38,825 bases of DNA from an uncultured Romboutsia sp. (GCA_904418825.1 CAJFPU010000007.1:1-38825), one strand, 5' to 3'. Shown: positions 9,458 through 18,381, counted from the stretch's first letter. The notes: a model not told the origin generated them from the sequence alone. Made by a program: numbers and translations.

Positions 9458-12400
9458 TGAGTTCTCCTAAATGGACAAAAGAACAACAAGCAGTTATAGA
9501 TAGTAGAAATTCGAATTTATTAGTAGCAGCTGCTGCAGGCTCAGGAAAAACAGCGGTATTAGTTGAGCGTATAATACAAATGATAACGGACAAAGAAAAT
9601 CCAATTGATATAGATAAACTATTAGTAGTTACGTTTACAAATGCAGCAGCATCAGAAATGAGAGAAAGAATAGGAGATGCTATAGGTAAGGCTTTAGATA
9701 AAGACCCAGATAATAAACATTTACAAAATCAGTTAGTACTTTTAAATAAAGCTAGTATAACAACGATACACTCATTTTGTTTAGAAGTTATAAAATCTAA
9801 TTTCCACAAAATAAACTTAGATCCAAACTTTAGAATAGGTGATACAACTGAATGTACAATACTAAAGCAAGAAGCTATAGAAGAAGTATTTGAAGCGTTA
9901 TATGTGGAACAAAATGAAGATTTTTTAAATTTAGTAGAAAGTTATGCAGAAAAAAGAGGAGATAGCAACTTACAAGATATAATTCTAGGAATATATAATT
10001 TCTCAATGGCATCTCCAGATCCAAAGGAATGGTTAGAATATTCAGCAGAGCAATTTAATGTAAATGATGATTTTGATTTTTCAAAATCCATATGGGCAAA
10101 TTCAATATTAGATACTGTTTACATGGAAGTAGAAGGAATTGAATCTAGTATGAGAAAGTCATTAGAAGAGCTTTATGGTATTGAAGAATTAGATACTTAT
10201 CTACTTAAATTTAGAAATGATTATGAAGGTATAAAAAGAATATTAGATGCTTGTGACACAAAAAATGATAATGCATGGAATGATACTTTTATAGCTATGT
10301 CATCTATGGAATTTGAAAACTATACAAAAGGAGTAAAAAGACTTCCAAAGGATGCACCAGATTATATAACTGATATTAAAAAAAGAGCAGATGATATAAG
10401 AAAAAATGCTAAAAAAACTGTACAAGATATGGTTTCTTCAGTTTTTAGAAAAGAAAATGATGATATAAAGCAAGAAATTAAATATTTATATAATATAGTA
10501 AAATCAATATCTGATATAGTAATTAAATTTGAAGATGCTTATAGTAATAAGAAAAGAGACAAAGGTATTATAGACTTTAATGATATAGAGCATTTTGCAT
10601 TAAAAATACTTATTCAAAAAGATGAACATGGTAATGATATTCCTTCTGATATAGCCTTATCTTATAGAGAAAAGTTTTATGAGATATTTATAGATGAATA
10701 TCAAGACAGTAACTTTGTACAAGAAGTATTACTTAGTAATATAGCTAAGATAAAAACGCCAAATAGATTTATGGTTGGAGATGTAAAACAAAGTATATAT
10801 AGATTTAGACAAGCAAAACCAGAAATATTTTTACAAAAGTATTCGGACTATGATACTGAAAAAGGTTCATTATATAGAAAGATAATGCTTTATAAAAACT
10901 TTAGAAGTAGAGAAGAAGTAGTAAACTGTGCAAATTACATATTTGAAAATACTATGAGCAAACAAATTGGAGATATTGATTATACTGAAGAAGAAAGACT
11001 TAATTTAGGGGCATTATTTAAAGAAAATGAAAATGAGAAAGCTATAGTTGGTGGAGCATCAGAAATTCATATAATACAAACAAAAGCTAATTCAAATGAT
11101 TTAAAAGATGATAATGAAAAAGATTTATCTGATGAAGAGGACGAAGAAATAGATAATATTCAAATTGAAGCAAGAATGGTTGGTAAAATAATACAGGAAA
11201 TGATGAGCACCAAAGAAGATGGAAAAATTCAAATGGTTTATGATAAGAAATTAGATGATTATAGACCAGTAGAATTTAAAGATATAGTAATATTACTTAG
11301 AGCAACATCTGCTTGGGCGCCAGTATTTGCTGATGAACTTATGAATATGGATATACCTACATATGCAGATATAGGAATAGGATATTTTGATACAGTAGAG
11401 ATTAAGACAATAATGAGTCTACTACAAGTTATAGATAATCCTATGCAAGATATACCTCTCTTAGCTGTACTTAAATCACCAATATGCGGATTTACTCCTG
11501 AAGAACTTATAGATATAAGGGTAGAAGATACACAAAGAACTTTCTATGAGGCTTTAGAAACATATAGTAAATACGATGATGAGATAGGGAATAAAAGTTT
11601 AGATTTCTTAAATAAACTACAAGATTATAAAGAAAAGTCATTATATATGAGTACAGATGAGTTTTTATGGTATCTATATACTAAAACTGGATATTTTGCA
11701 TATGTAGGAGCATTACCAGGTGGATCTCAAAGACAAGCAAACTTAAAAATACTGTTTGAAAGAGCAAAGCAATTTGAAGAAACAAGCTTTAAAGGAATAT
11801 TTAATTTTATAAACTTTATAAGTAAGTTAAAAAAGTCAAATACTGATATGGGAAGTGCAAAGACACTTGGAGAAAATGCAAATGTAGTTAGAATTATGAG
11901 TATACATAAAAGTAAAGGTCTAGAATTCCCTGTAGTTATATGCTCGGGAATGGGTAAAAATTTTAACAACCAAGATTTTAGAAAAAGTATATTATATCAT
12001 CATGATTTAGGATATGGTCCAGAATTAGTTGACTATAAAAGAAGAATATCTTATCCAAGTATAGCAAAGGAAGCATTAAAAAGTAGAATAAATATAGAAA
12101 ACTTATCAGAAGAAATGAGAGTTTTATATGTTGCATTTACTAGGCCGAAAGAAAAATTAATTATAACAGGTTCTTCTAGAGACATAAATAAAAGTATAAC
12201 TTCTTGGTCAAATGGAATAGATTCAAATGGTCCTATATCTAAATATAAAATTTTAAAAGGAAAAAGCTTCTTAGACTGGATAATGCCATCAGTACTAAAG
12301 CATAAAGACTTAGAAAATATTAGAGAAATGGCAGATATAGAAATAGAACATATAAGTAATCATCCATCAAAATGGGAAACTAAAGTTTGGTATAAAGAAG

Positions 12401-13224
12401 ATGTAATTTTAGAAAATAAAGAAGATGAAGAAGAGGAATGTGTAAGAGACACTTTAGAAAATCTTGATATAGATAAACCAAGTACTTCTTATTATGAAAA
12501 AATAAAAGAAAAGCTAGACTATAAGTATAGATATGAAGCAGCTACAGAAAAACCAGCAAGTATATCTGTAACTGAGATAAAGAAAATACAAAATTCTTAT
12601 GAGGAAGAACTAGCACAAGATATATTTAATAATAATATAGTTCTTAAAAAGCCCCTATTTATGCAAGAAGAATCTGAAGATAAGATTACAGGTGCTGAGA
12701 AAGGAAGTATAGTCCATTTAATCATGGAGCTTATAGATTTTAATAAAATTAATACAATAGATGAAATAAAAGAACAGATAAACAAATTTATAAATAAAAA
12801 TATCATAACAGAAAAACAATCAACAGTTATAAATCCTTATAAGATATATAAATTTTTCAAATCAAATATTGGACAAAGAATGCTAAAATCGTCATTTGTA
12901 AAAAGAGAACAAGCTATATATGCTCAAATTAAAATTAAAGATGTATATATTTATGAAGATTTAATAAAAGATAATAGTTCAAATTATGATGATGAAACTA
13001 TAATGCTTAGAGGAATTATAGATGCATATTTTGAGGAAGATGAAAAGATAGTAATAGTTGATTATAAAACTGATTTTGTAAACAATGAAAATAGAGAAGA
13101 AGTTATAAGTAGATATAAAAAACAATTAGATTTATATGCTGAAGTTTTAGAAAATCTTACAGGAAAAAAAGTTAAAGAAAAGTATATTTACTTATTTGGT
13201 ATTGATGAAGATATATTGATATAA
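9457..13224 (+). CDS. addA: ATP-dependent helicase/nuclease subunit A (AddA)
   Basis: AddA is the motor and second nuclease of the AddAB recombination complex. The protein has 1255 residues. Helicase motifs are AAAGSGKT (25-32), TFTNAAA, TIHSF, DEYQD (413-417), GDVKQSIYRFR, NFRSREEV, HKSKGLEF and VAFTRPKE. The C-terminal nuclease has GSIVH, Asp1189, Asp1202-Tyr-Lys1204 and a QLDLYA motif. It starts at an ATG overlapping the addB stop, with AAAGGAGAG upstream. An acidic insertion of about 20 residues near 550 is probably a loop. No clear terminator follows; the next gene has its own candidate promoter. Confidence 0.97.
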   Translation: MSSPKWTKEQQAVIDSRNSNLLVAAAAGSGKTAVLVERIIQMITDKENPIDIDKLLVVTFTNAAASEMRERIGDAIGKALDKDPDNKHLQNQLVLLNKASITTIHSFCLEVIKSNFHKINLDPNFRIGDTTECTILKQEAIEEVFEALYVEQNEDFLNLVESYAEKRGDSNLQDIILGIYNFSMASPDPKEWLEYSAEQFNVNDDFDFSKSIWANSILDTVYMEVEGIESSMRKSLEELYGIEELDTYLLKFRNDYEGIKRILDACDTKNDNAWNDTFIAMSSMEFENYTKGVKRLPKDAPDYITDIKKRADDIRKNAKKTVQDMVSSVFRKENDDIKQEIKYLYNIVKSISDIVIKFEDAYSNKKRDKGIIDFNDIEHFALKILIQKDEHGNDIPSDIALSYREKFYEIFIDEYQDSNFVQEVLLSNIAKIKTPNRFMVGDVKQSIYRFRQAKPEIFLQKYSDYDTEKGSLYRKIMLYKNFRSREEVVNCANYIFENTMSKQIGDIDYTEEERLNLGALFKENENEKAIVGGASEIHIIQTKANSNDLKDDNEKDLSDEEDEEIDNIQIEARMVGKIIQEMMSTKEDGKIQMVYDKKLDDYRPVEFKDIVILLRATSAWAPVFADELMNMDIPTYADIGIGYFDTVEIKTIMSLLQVIDNPMQDIPLLAVLKSPICGFTPEELIDIRVEDTQRTFYEALETYSKYDDEIGNKSLDFLNKLQDYKEKSLYMSTDEFLWYLYTKTGYFAYVGALPGGSQRQANLKILFERAKQFEETSFKGIFNFINFISKLKKSNTDMGSAKTLGENANVVRIMSIHKSKGLEFPVVICSGMGKNFNNQDFRKSILYHHDLGYGPELVDYKRRISYPSIAKEALKSRINIENLSEEMRVLYVAFTRPKEKLIITGSSRDINKSITSWSNGIDSNGPISKYKILKGKSFLDWIMPSVLKHKDLENIREMADIEIEHISNHPSKWETKVWYKEDVILENKEDEEEECVRDTLENLDIDKPSTSYYEKIKEKLDYKYRYEAATEKPASISVTEIKKIQNSYEEELAQDIFNNNIVLKKPLFMQEESEDKITGAEKGSIVHLIMELIDFNKINTIDEIKEQINKFINKNIITEKQSTVINPYKIYKFFKSNIGQRMLKSSFVKREQAIYAQIKIKDVYIYEDLIKDNSSNYDDETIMLRGIIDAYFEEDEKIVIVDYKTDFVNNENREEVISRYKKQLDLYAEVLENLTGKKVKEKYIYLFGIDEDILI

Positions 13225-13255
13225 TATCTATATGTATAAAATATAGACGTAATAA

Positions 13256-13283
13256 TTCAACAATAAAGAAGATATAGTATAAT
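13256..13283 (+). promoter_or_regulatory. Candidate sigma-A promoter of folBK
   Basis: TTCAAC (13256-13261), a 16-nt spacer and a perfect TATAAT (13278-13283) lie 50 bp before the fol gene. The -10 box falls inside the left arm of an inverted repeat. Confidence 0.5.
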
Positions 13284-13310
13284 ATTGATCAATATATTAA
13301 TATTATACTA
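13275..13310. promoter_or_regulatory. Inverted repeat over the folBK promoter
   Basis: The two 12-nt arms TAGTATAATATT (13275-13286) and AATATTATACTA (13299-13310) are perfect complements with a 12-nt spacer. The left arm contains the candidate -10 box. It could be an operator or a leader hairpin. There is no U tract, so it is not a terminator. Confidence 0.45.
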
Positions 13311-13333
13311 CATACATCTAAGGAGGAGTTTCA

Positions 13334-14152
13334 ATGGATAAAATACATATAAAAGACTTAGAAATAATTGCATTTCATGGAGCAATACAAGAAGAAAAAG
13401 TTTTAGGACAAAAGTTTGTTTTAACATTTGAATTAGATGTAGATCTACGTCAAGCTGGAAAAAATGATGATTTAACTAAAACAGTTCATTATGGAGAATT
13501 AGCTCAACAAATAGAAGAGGAATTTACAAAGACATCTTATGATTTAATAGAAAAAGCAGCTGAAGAAATATGTGAGTTTATATTACTTAATTATCCTTTA
13601 ATAAAAAAGGTAAAATTATTACTTAAAAAACCATGGGCTCCAACTAGAAAGTATGTAGAATATGTAGCAGTTGAAATTGAAAGAAAATGGAGCAAAGTAT
13701 ATATAGCTGCAGGAGCAAATTTAGGAGATAAAGAAAAAACGCTAAAAGATGCTATATCAAAAATAAATGAAAGAAAAGATTGTATAGTTACAAAGGTATC
13801 AAATTTTTATACTACAGATCCAGTAGGATATGAAAATCAAGATAAATTTGTTAATTGTGTATTTGAAATAAATACTCTACAAAGGCCAAATGAACTGATG
13901 GATACTTTATTAGAAATTGAACAAGAGTTTAAAAGAGAAAGAATAATAAGATGGGGTCCTAGAACTTTAGATTTAGATATTATATTTTATGATGATATAA
14001 TATCGTATGATGAACATATACTAATACCTCATCCAAGAGCTCATGAAAGACAATTTGTTATGAAACCTATGTGTGATATAAATCCATATTTTGTACACCC
14101 AGTATATAGAAAGAGGGTAATGGATATATCTAATGAATTAGGTGAGTTATAA
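13334..14152 (+). CDS. folBK: Fused dihydroneopterin aldolase / HPPK (FolB-FolK)
   Basis: This is a 272-residue bifunctional folate enzyme. Residues 1 to about 118 are FolB, which cleaves dihydroneopterin to 6-hydroxymethyl-dihydropterin; they include IIAFHGAIQEEK and VHYGELA. Residues from about 120 are FolK, which pyrophosphorylates that product with ATP; they include AAGANLGDK, RWGPRTLDLDI and IPHPRAHERQFV. The fusion puts two consecutive steps in one chain. AAGGAGGAG precedes the ATG. No folP, folE or folC lies nearby, so it is apparently a single-gene unit with its own promoter and terminator. Confidence 0.95.
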   Translation: MDKIHIKDLEIIAFHGAIQEEKVLGQKFVLTFELDVDLRQAGKNDDLTKTVHYGELAQQIEEEFTKTSYDLIEKAAEEICEFILLNYPLIKKVKLLLKKPWAPTRKYVEYVAVEIERKWSKVYIAAGANLGDKEKTLKDAISKINERKDCIVTKVSNFYTTDPVGYENQDKFVNCVFEINTLQRPNELMDTLLEIEQEFKRERIIRWGPRTLDLDIIFYDDIISYDEHILIPHPRAHERQFVMKPMCDINPYFVHPVYRKRVMDISNELGEL

Positions 14153-14157
14153 AATAT

Positions 14158-14200
14158 TTCCCTTAGCTTAATAAGATTATATTAAGTTAGGGGAATTTTT
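14158..14200 (+). terminator. Terminator after folBK
   Basis: Stem of 15 bp (14158-14172 with 14181-14195, two wobble pairs) with an 8-nt loop, followed by a T-rich run. Confidence 0.85.
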
Positions 14201-14287
14201 TATTATAGTATAATCAAATAAAAATGTAATATAATATAAATTAATTAAAAAATATTAATATAAAAAATTTTTTATAAGTTAAAAATT

Positions 14288-14315
14288 TTTGTATATGGGT
14301 ACAAACTAGTATAAA
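14288..14315 (+). promoter_or_regulatory. Candidate operator and -10 box before the dehydrogenase gene
   Basis: A dyad TTTGTA-N6-TACAAA (14288-14305) lies directly upstream of TATAAA (14310-14315). The symmetric site could bind a dimeric repressor next to the promoter. The -35 box is unclear. This is an inference from symmetry only. Confidence 0.3.
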
Positions 14316-14385
14316 GATAAATTATTAAATTAAGTAGATTTAAATATAGATAAAATAGAAATTAAGACAAAAAGGAGTAAAATAT

Positions 14386-15174
14386 ATGAAAAGGTTAGAA
14401 GGTAAAATAGCATTAGTAACATCAGGAACAAGAGGTATAGGCCTTCAAACTGTTAAGACATTAGCAGCTAATGGTGCAACAGTTTATATAGGAGCAAGAA
14501 GATTAGATGCAGCACAAGAAATATGTGATGAGTTAGAGGTTGATAACTATAAAGCAAAACCTGTGTATTTTGATGCAACAAAAGAAGAAACTTATGAAAC
14601 AATGGTTAAAGAAGTTATAAAAGATGCTGGAAGAATAGATATATTAGTAAATAATTTTGGGACTACAGACGCACAAAAAGATAAAAATTTAGTAGAAGGA
14701 GATACAGATACATTCTTTAATACAGTAAATGCAAATTTAAAAAGTGTGTATTTACCGTGTAAAGCAGTAGTTCCATATATGATAGAAAATGGTGGAGGGA
14801 GCATAATAAATATATCTACGATAGGTTCTATAGTACCGGATTTAGGAAGACTAGGATATGTTGTTTCAAAGTCAGGTGTAAATACACTTACAGAAAATAT
14901 AGCAGTTCAATATGCTAAACATAATATTAGATGCAATGCAATTTTACCAGGACTTATAGCTACAGATGCAGCAATTAATAATATGAGTCAAGAATTTATA
15001 GATTCTTTCTTAAAACATGTTCCACTAAATAGATTTGGATTACCTACAGATATTGCTAATGCAGTACTATTTTTAGCAAGTGATGAGTCATCATTTATAA
15101 CAGGGGAAATATTAAGTGTGGCTGGAGGATTTGCTAAGCCATCACCTTTATATGGTGATAATGTTAGGAGATAA
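14386..15174 (+). CDS. Short-chain dehydrogenase resembling NADP-dependent 7-alpha-hydroxysteroid dehydrogenase
   Basis: A 262-residue classical SDR. The cofactor motif is TSGTRGIG (12-19), with Arg38-Arg39 after beta-2 suggesting NADP. The NNFG motif is at 89-92 and Tyr158-x3-Lys162 is the active-site pair. From memory it aligns closely with the 7-alpha-hydroxysteroid dehydrogenase of Paraclostridium sordellii: both share the RGIGL, EICD, NNFGT and GLIATDAA segments and the SKSGVN after Tyr. That enzyme oxidises the 7-alpha hydroxyl of bile acids. Unusually, the position 13 residues before Tyr158, normally the catalytic Ser, is Thr145, with Ser144 beside it. The substrate is an inference; another hydroxy substrate is possible. 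It forms a single-gene unit between terminators. Confidence 0.85.
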   Translation: MKRLEGKIALVTSGTRGIGLQTVKTLAANGATVYIGARRLDAAQEICDELEVDNYKAKPVYFDATKEETYETMVKEVIKDAGRIDILVNNFGTTDAQKDKNLVEGDTDTFFNTVNANLKSVYLPCKAVVPYMIENGGGSIINISTIGSIVPDLGRLGYVVSKSGVNTLTENIAVQYAKHNIRCNAILPGLIATDAAINNMSQEFIDSFLKHVPLNRFGLPTDIANAVLFLASDESSFITGEILSVAGGFAKPSPLYGDNVRR

Positions 15175-15181
15175 ATTTTTC

Positions 15182-15225
15182 AAAGGGTATTGTTAATAAT
15201 ATATTAGCATTACCCTTTAAATTTT
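15182..15225 (+). terminator. Terminator after the dehydrogenase gene
   Basis: Near-perfect 15-bp stem (15182-15196 with 15204-15218; one mismatch and one wobble) followed by a weak T tract. No gene lies in the next 210 bp. A TTGACT at 15334 has no well-spaced -10 box. Confidence 0.7.
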
Positions 15226-15435
15226 ATATTTATAAAGTTTTTGTGTGAAATAATATATTTTATAGATTAAGACTTATTACATAGAACAAAATTAAAATAT
15301 TTTATTATATATAATATAAATGGGAGAAATTTATTGACTATTTAAATTAATAAATATATCCTTATAAAGTATTAATTGAGAAGCATATAAAATATAGAAA
15401 GTTACTTAAATAAATATATAAAAAGGAGATTAGAA

Positions 15436-16320
15436 GTGAATCAAACAATAAGTTCAAATCGAATAAAAGGAATAATATGTATAATATTATCAGCGCTAGG
15501 ATTTGCGTTAATGTCAGCATGTGTAAAATTAGCAGGAGATTTACCTAACTTTCAAAAAGTTTTTTTTAGAAACTTAGTATCTGCAATTATAGCACTATAT
15601 TTAATATTTAAACATAAGGGAAGTTTAACAGGAAAAAAAGAAAATAGAAATTTATTACTTATGAGATCAGTATTTGGAACTATAGGTGTAATTTTAAATT
15701 ATTATGCTATAGATAAATTAGTTTTATCTGATGCGAATATGTTAAATAAACTAAGTCCTTTCTTATCAGTACTTTTATGTGCATGTTTTTTAAAAGAAAA
15801 AATAAATAAAAGGCAAATGATATCAATTATAATAGCATTTACAGGTGCATTATTAATAATAAAACCTACATTTAGTATAGCAGTTATACCATACTTAGCT
15901 GGTATTTTTGGTGCATTATTTGCAGCATCAGCATACACTTGCTTAAGAGTATTAGGAGGAAGAGAAGAGTCTTATACTATAGTATTTTTCTTTTCAATGT
16001 TTTCATTGATAACAATATTCCCAATATTTTTATATGTATATGAACCAATGACTATATCTCAATTAATATATTTACTTTTGGCGGGAGTATTTGCTAGTTT
16101 AGGTCAATTTGGAATAACATTAGCTTATAGATATGCACCAGCTAAAGAAATATCTATATTTGATTACACTAATATAATTTTTTCTGCAATATTGAGTATA
16201 TTTATATTTAATCAATATCCAGATATATTAAGTATGATAGGATATATAGTAGTATTTTCTGCAGCTTTTTATATGTTTTTATATAATAAAAAGTTAGATA
16301 AAATGGAAAAAGAAAATTAA
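15436..16320 (+). CDS. EamA/DMT-family transporter
   Basis: A 294-residue protein with about ten membrane helices in two repeated halves, as in the drug/metabolite transporter superfamily (EamA domains). An early SALGFALMSACVKL helix and a conserved proline/charged loop near FFRNLVSA are typical of the RhaT/YdcZ-like branch. The start is GTG at 15436, with AAAGGAG at 15422-15428. The substrate cannot be told from sequence. The methyltransferase gene follows 76 bp later without a terminator, so the two may be cotranscribed. Confidence 0.88.
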   Translation: MNQTISSNRIKGIICIILSALGFALMSACVKLAGDLPNFQKVFFRNLVSAIIALYLIFKHKGSLTGKKENRNLLLMRSVFGTIGVILNYYAIDKLVLSDANMLNKLSPFLSVLLCACFLKEKINKRQMISIIIAFTGALLIIKPTFSIAVIPYLAGIFGALFAASAYTCLRVLGGREESYTIVFFFSMFSLITIFPIFLYVYEPMTISQLIYLLLAGVFASLGQFGITLAYRYAPAKEISIFDYTNIIFSAILSIFIFNQYPDILSMIGYIVVFSAAFYMFLYNKKLDKMEKEN

Positions 16321-16396
16321 TAAAAAGTAGTTTGAATTAATGAGTTAGAAAAGATAATATAATTATATATAAAATAACTAATGACAAGGTGAGACG

Positions 16397-17560
16397 ATGG
16401 AAGAATTAAAAAAAGCAATTAAAGAGATAGTAGAACAAGAAATTGTAAAGATAGTTATAAGTAATAAAAAAGATAAAGATGAGAAATACAATAAGATTGT
16501 GATCTTACTTAAAGAAACCCCTAAGAAAAAATACTATCAAATAGAAAAATATACAGATAAACAAGTATTTCATAAAAATATTGAATTAAATATGTTAGAG
16601 GAAACTATATTAGAACTGATGGAATCTAAGTATAAGCAACTTTCAGCATGGTCAGTAAATATGAATTTTGATTTAAAAATATCTAAGAAGAACAAGGTTT
16701 TCTTAGGAAAGAAAAAAAGTGATAATTCAAATATTACTATAAAAGGTCATAATAAAGAAAAGAACTATATATTAAAAGAAGGCACAATAATACAACCACT
16801 TATAGATTTAGGAGTATTTACTAAAGATGGTAAGGTTGTAAATTCTCAATATGATAAGTATAAACAAATAAATAGATTTATAGAAATTATAGATGATGAA
16901 GTTAAGAAAAATAAATTTGAAGAATTGACAGTATTAGATTTTGGATGTGGAAAGTCATATTTAACTTTTGTTTTATATTATTATTTCACAGAAATAAAGA
17001 AAATCAATGTTAAGATGATAGGATTAGATTTAAAAGCTGATGTTATAAAAAAATGTAATGATATTGCTAAAAAATATAATTATAAAAATTTAAGTTTTGA
17101 ACTTGGAGATATAAATGGATTTAAATATAATAATAAGGTTGATATGGTAATAACTCTACATGCATGTGATACAGCTACTGATTATGCATTATATAACGCT
17201 ATAAAATGGAATACAAAAATGATATTTTCTGTGCCGTGTTGTCAGCATGAATTTAATAGCCAAATGAAGCCAGAAAACTTACCTATATTATCTAAATATG
17301 GAATAGTTAAAGAAAGAGTATCAGCGCTTATGACTGATGCTGTTAGAGCTAATCTATTAGAGAGCGTAGGATATAAAACTCAATTGTTAGAGTTTATAGA
17401 TATAGCGCATTCTCCAAAGAATATTTTAATAAGAGCATCAAAATCTAATATTTCAAGTGAGAAAAAAGAAAAAGCATTAAAAGAAGTTAATGATTTAATA
17501 AGAGAATTTAATTTTAAGCCGACATTATATAATTTATTAAAAGAAGAAGAGTTAATATAA
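16397..17560 (+). CDS. METTL25/RRNAD1-like SAM-dependent methyltransferase
   Basis: A 387-residue protein with an N-terminal region of about 120 residues rich in Lys and a class I methyltransferase domain. The SAM motif is VLDFGCGKSYL (179-189), an acidic end of beta-2 is GLDLKAD, and LHACDTATD (254-262) and PCCQHE (280-285) are the two signatures of the Methyltransf_32/METTL25 family. The family in eukaryotes modifies RNA or protein; bacterial members are poorly described. The substrate is unknown. The start ATG is preceded by AAGGTGAG. It is the last gene before a 900-bp region without intact genes. Confidence 0.8.
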   Translation: MEELKKAIKEIVEQEIVKIVISNKKDKDEKYNKIVILLKETPKKKYYQIEKYTDKQVFHKNIELNMLEETILELMESKYKQLSAWSVNMNFDLKISKKNKVFLGKKKSDNSNITIKGHNKEKNYILKEGTIIQPLIDLGVFTKDGKVVNSQYDKYKQINRFIEIIDDEVKKNKFEELTVLDFGCGKSYLTFVLYYYFTEIKKINVKMIGLDLKADVIKKCNDIAKKYNYKNLSFELGDINGFKYNNKVDMVITLHACDTATDYALYNAIKWNTKMIFSVPCCQHEFNSQMKPENLPILSKYGIVKERVSALMTDAVRANLLESVGYKTQLLEFIDIAHSPKNILIRASKSNISSEKKEKALKEVNDLIREFNFKPTLYNLLKEEELI

Positions 17561-17563
17561 ACT

Positions 17564-17593
17564 AAAAAATCATCCAAGATTGGATGATTTTTT
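17564..17593. terminator. Terminator after the methyltransferase gene
   Basis: Perfect 14-bp inverted repeat (17564-17577 and 17580-17593) with core ATCATCCAA and a T run on the plus strand. The A run on the left arm makes it bidirectional. Confidence 0.9.
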
Positions 17594-17653
17594 AATTTTA
17601 ATAAACATCTATCTAATAATATATGATAAATATATTTTATAGAAAATAGAATT

Positions 17654-17750
17654 AAAAAAAGTGGCGTCTACAAGGGGGAGTTTGTAGACGCCATATATAC
17701 TTATTAGGGGGAGAGATATATAATTTCCGTTCTCATTAATAAGTATTAAC
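17654..17750 (-). ncRNA. Candidate C-rich small RNA B ending in a terminator hairpin
   Basis: Read on the minus strand, a 12-bp perfect GC-containing stem (17682-17693 with 17662-17673) closes an 8-nt loop ACTCCCCC and is followed by seven U residues (17660-17654), a textbook intrinsic terminator. Just upstream, ACTTATTA and TAATAAGT (17744-17737 and 17706-17699) form a second hairpin that presents CCCCCTAAT in an internal loop. No minus-strand coding gene ends here. The C-rich loops match the usual anti-Shine-Dalgarno design of Firmicute small RNAs. The 5' end is not known. It could instead be the terminator of a longer transcript. Confidence 0.55.
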
Positions 17751-17779
17751 AAATTATTATTTTATATACACATTATAAT

Positions 17780-17845
17780 AAAAAAACCACCTACGGGGGG
17801 GAGATAGGTGGTTTAAATTAGGGGGTTGAATTTTATTTATATCCG
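17780..17845 (-). ncRNA. Candidate C-rich small RNA A, tandem relative of B
   Basis: On the minus strand, a perfect 10-bp stem (17814-17805 with 17793-17784, core ACCACCTA) has an 11-nt loop with seven C residues, then a run of U (17786-17780). Immediately upstream is CCCCCTAAT (17825-17817), the same 9-mer as in RNA B. So both units have the layout CCCCCTAAT, then a C-loop terminator. A weak promoter (CTGTAA 17864-17859, 17-nt spacer, TATAAA 17841-17836) would start it near 17830, giving a transcript of about 55 nt. This is an inference; transcription has not been shown. Confidence 0.5.
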
Positions 17846-17875
17846 ATCACTAAAATATTTACAGGAGTTTTATTT

Positions 17876-17908
17876 ATTAAGAGAAACTTTTTATAAGCTT
17901 CTCTTAAT
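17876..17908. repeat. Strong AT-rich hairpin upstream of the small RNA pair
   Basis: A 14-bp inverted repeat (17876-17889 and 17895-17908, one mismatch or wobble) with a 5-nt loop and no U tract on either strand. It is not a terminator. It may be a protein site or a leader hairpin for minus-strand transcripts. Confidence 0.5.
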
Positions 17909-17988
17909 ATAACATATGCATATTAGTACAAAATGTGACAAATTTAAAAATAAAAAATATTTATTGTAAATATTCGTCTAAATTTATA

Positions 17989-18214
17989 TTAAATTTTAAA
18001 ATTAGCTAAATATTTATAATAAATATATTGAAATTTACGATTTGAATTTATAATAATTATTTCATTTATTAACTTTAAAGTAGCATTATATTTATCAATA
18101 ACATTAGCAAATTTTCTAATATGATTTGATATAATTAAGTTGGTAGTATGATATATTACAGCATAAGCTTCTTTAGAATATAAAATTATAGAATATTTTT
18201 TATAAAATTTTCAT
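17989..18214 (-). pseudogene. Short frameshifted gene remnant
   Basis: On the minus strand an ATG at 18214 follows AAGAGGG but meets a stop after four codons. One base out of frame, about 70 codons run open to a stop at 17989, with a protein-like composition (for example EAYAVIYH and NVIDKYNATLKLINE). Removing a single T near the start would give one 74-residue protein. So this is either a recently broken small gene or a sequence error. The family was not recognised. The rest of 18215-18380 shows nothing clear. Confidence 0.35.
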
Positions 18215-18381
18215 AAATATACCCTCTTAATTAATATAATATTTTTATATTGAAGTATTAAATATTTTATCTAAAAAAATATAAACTATATAAATTTATT
18301 ATAAATGCAAAAAGTATAATTTGAATATTGATTATATAAAGTGCAAAATATAATATAAGAAATTATAGAAGTTTATATTAT

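Noticed and set aside
17661-17820. The G-rich loops read on the plus strand as CsrA-binding hairpins (GGA in loops)
   Set aside because: U tracts after both hairpins exist only on the minus strand, so the minus strand is the more likely transcript; the plus-strand reading has no terminator of its own.
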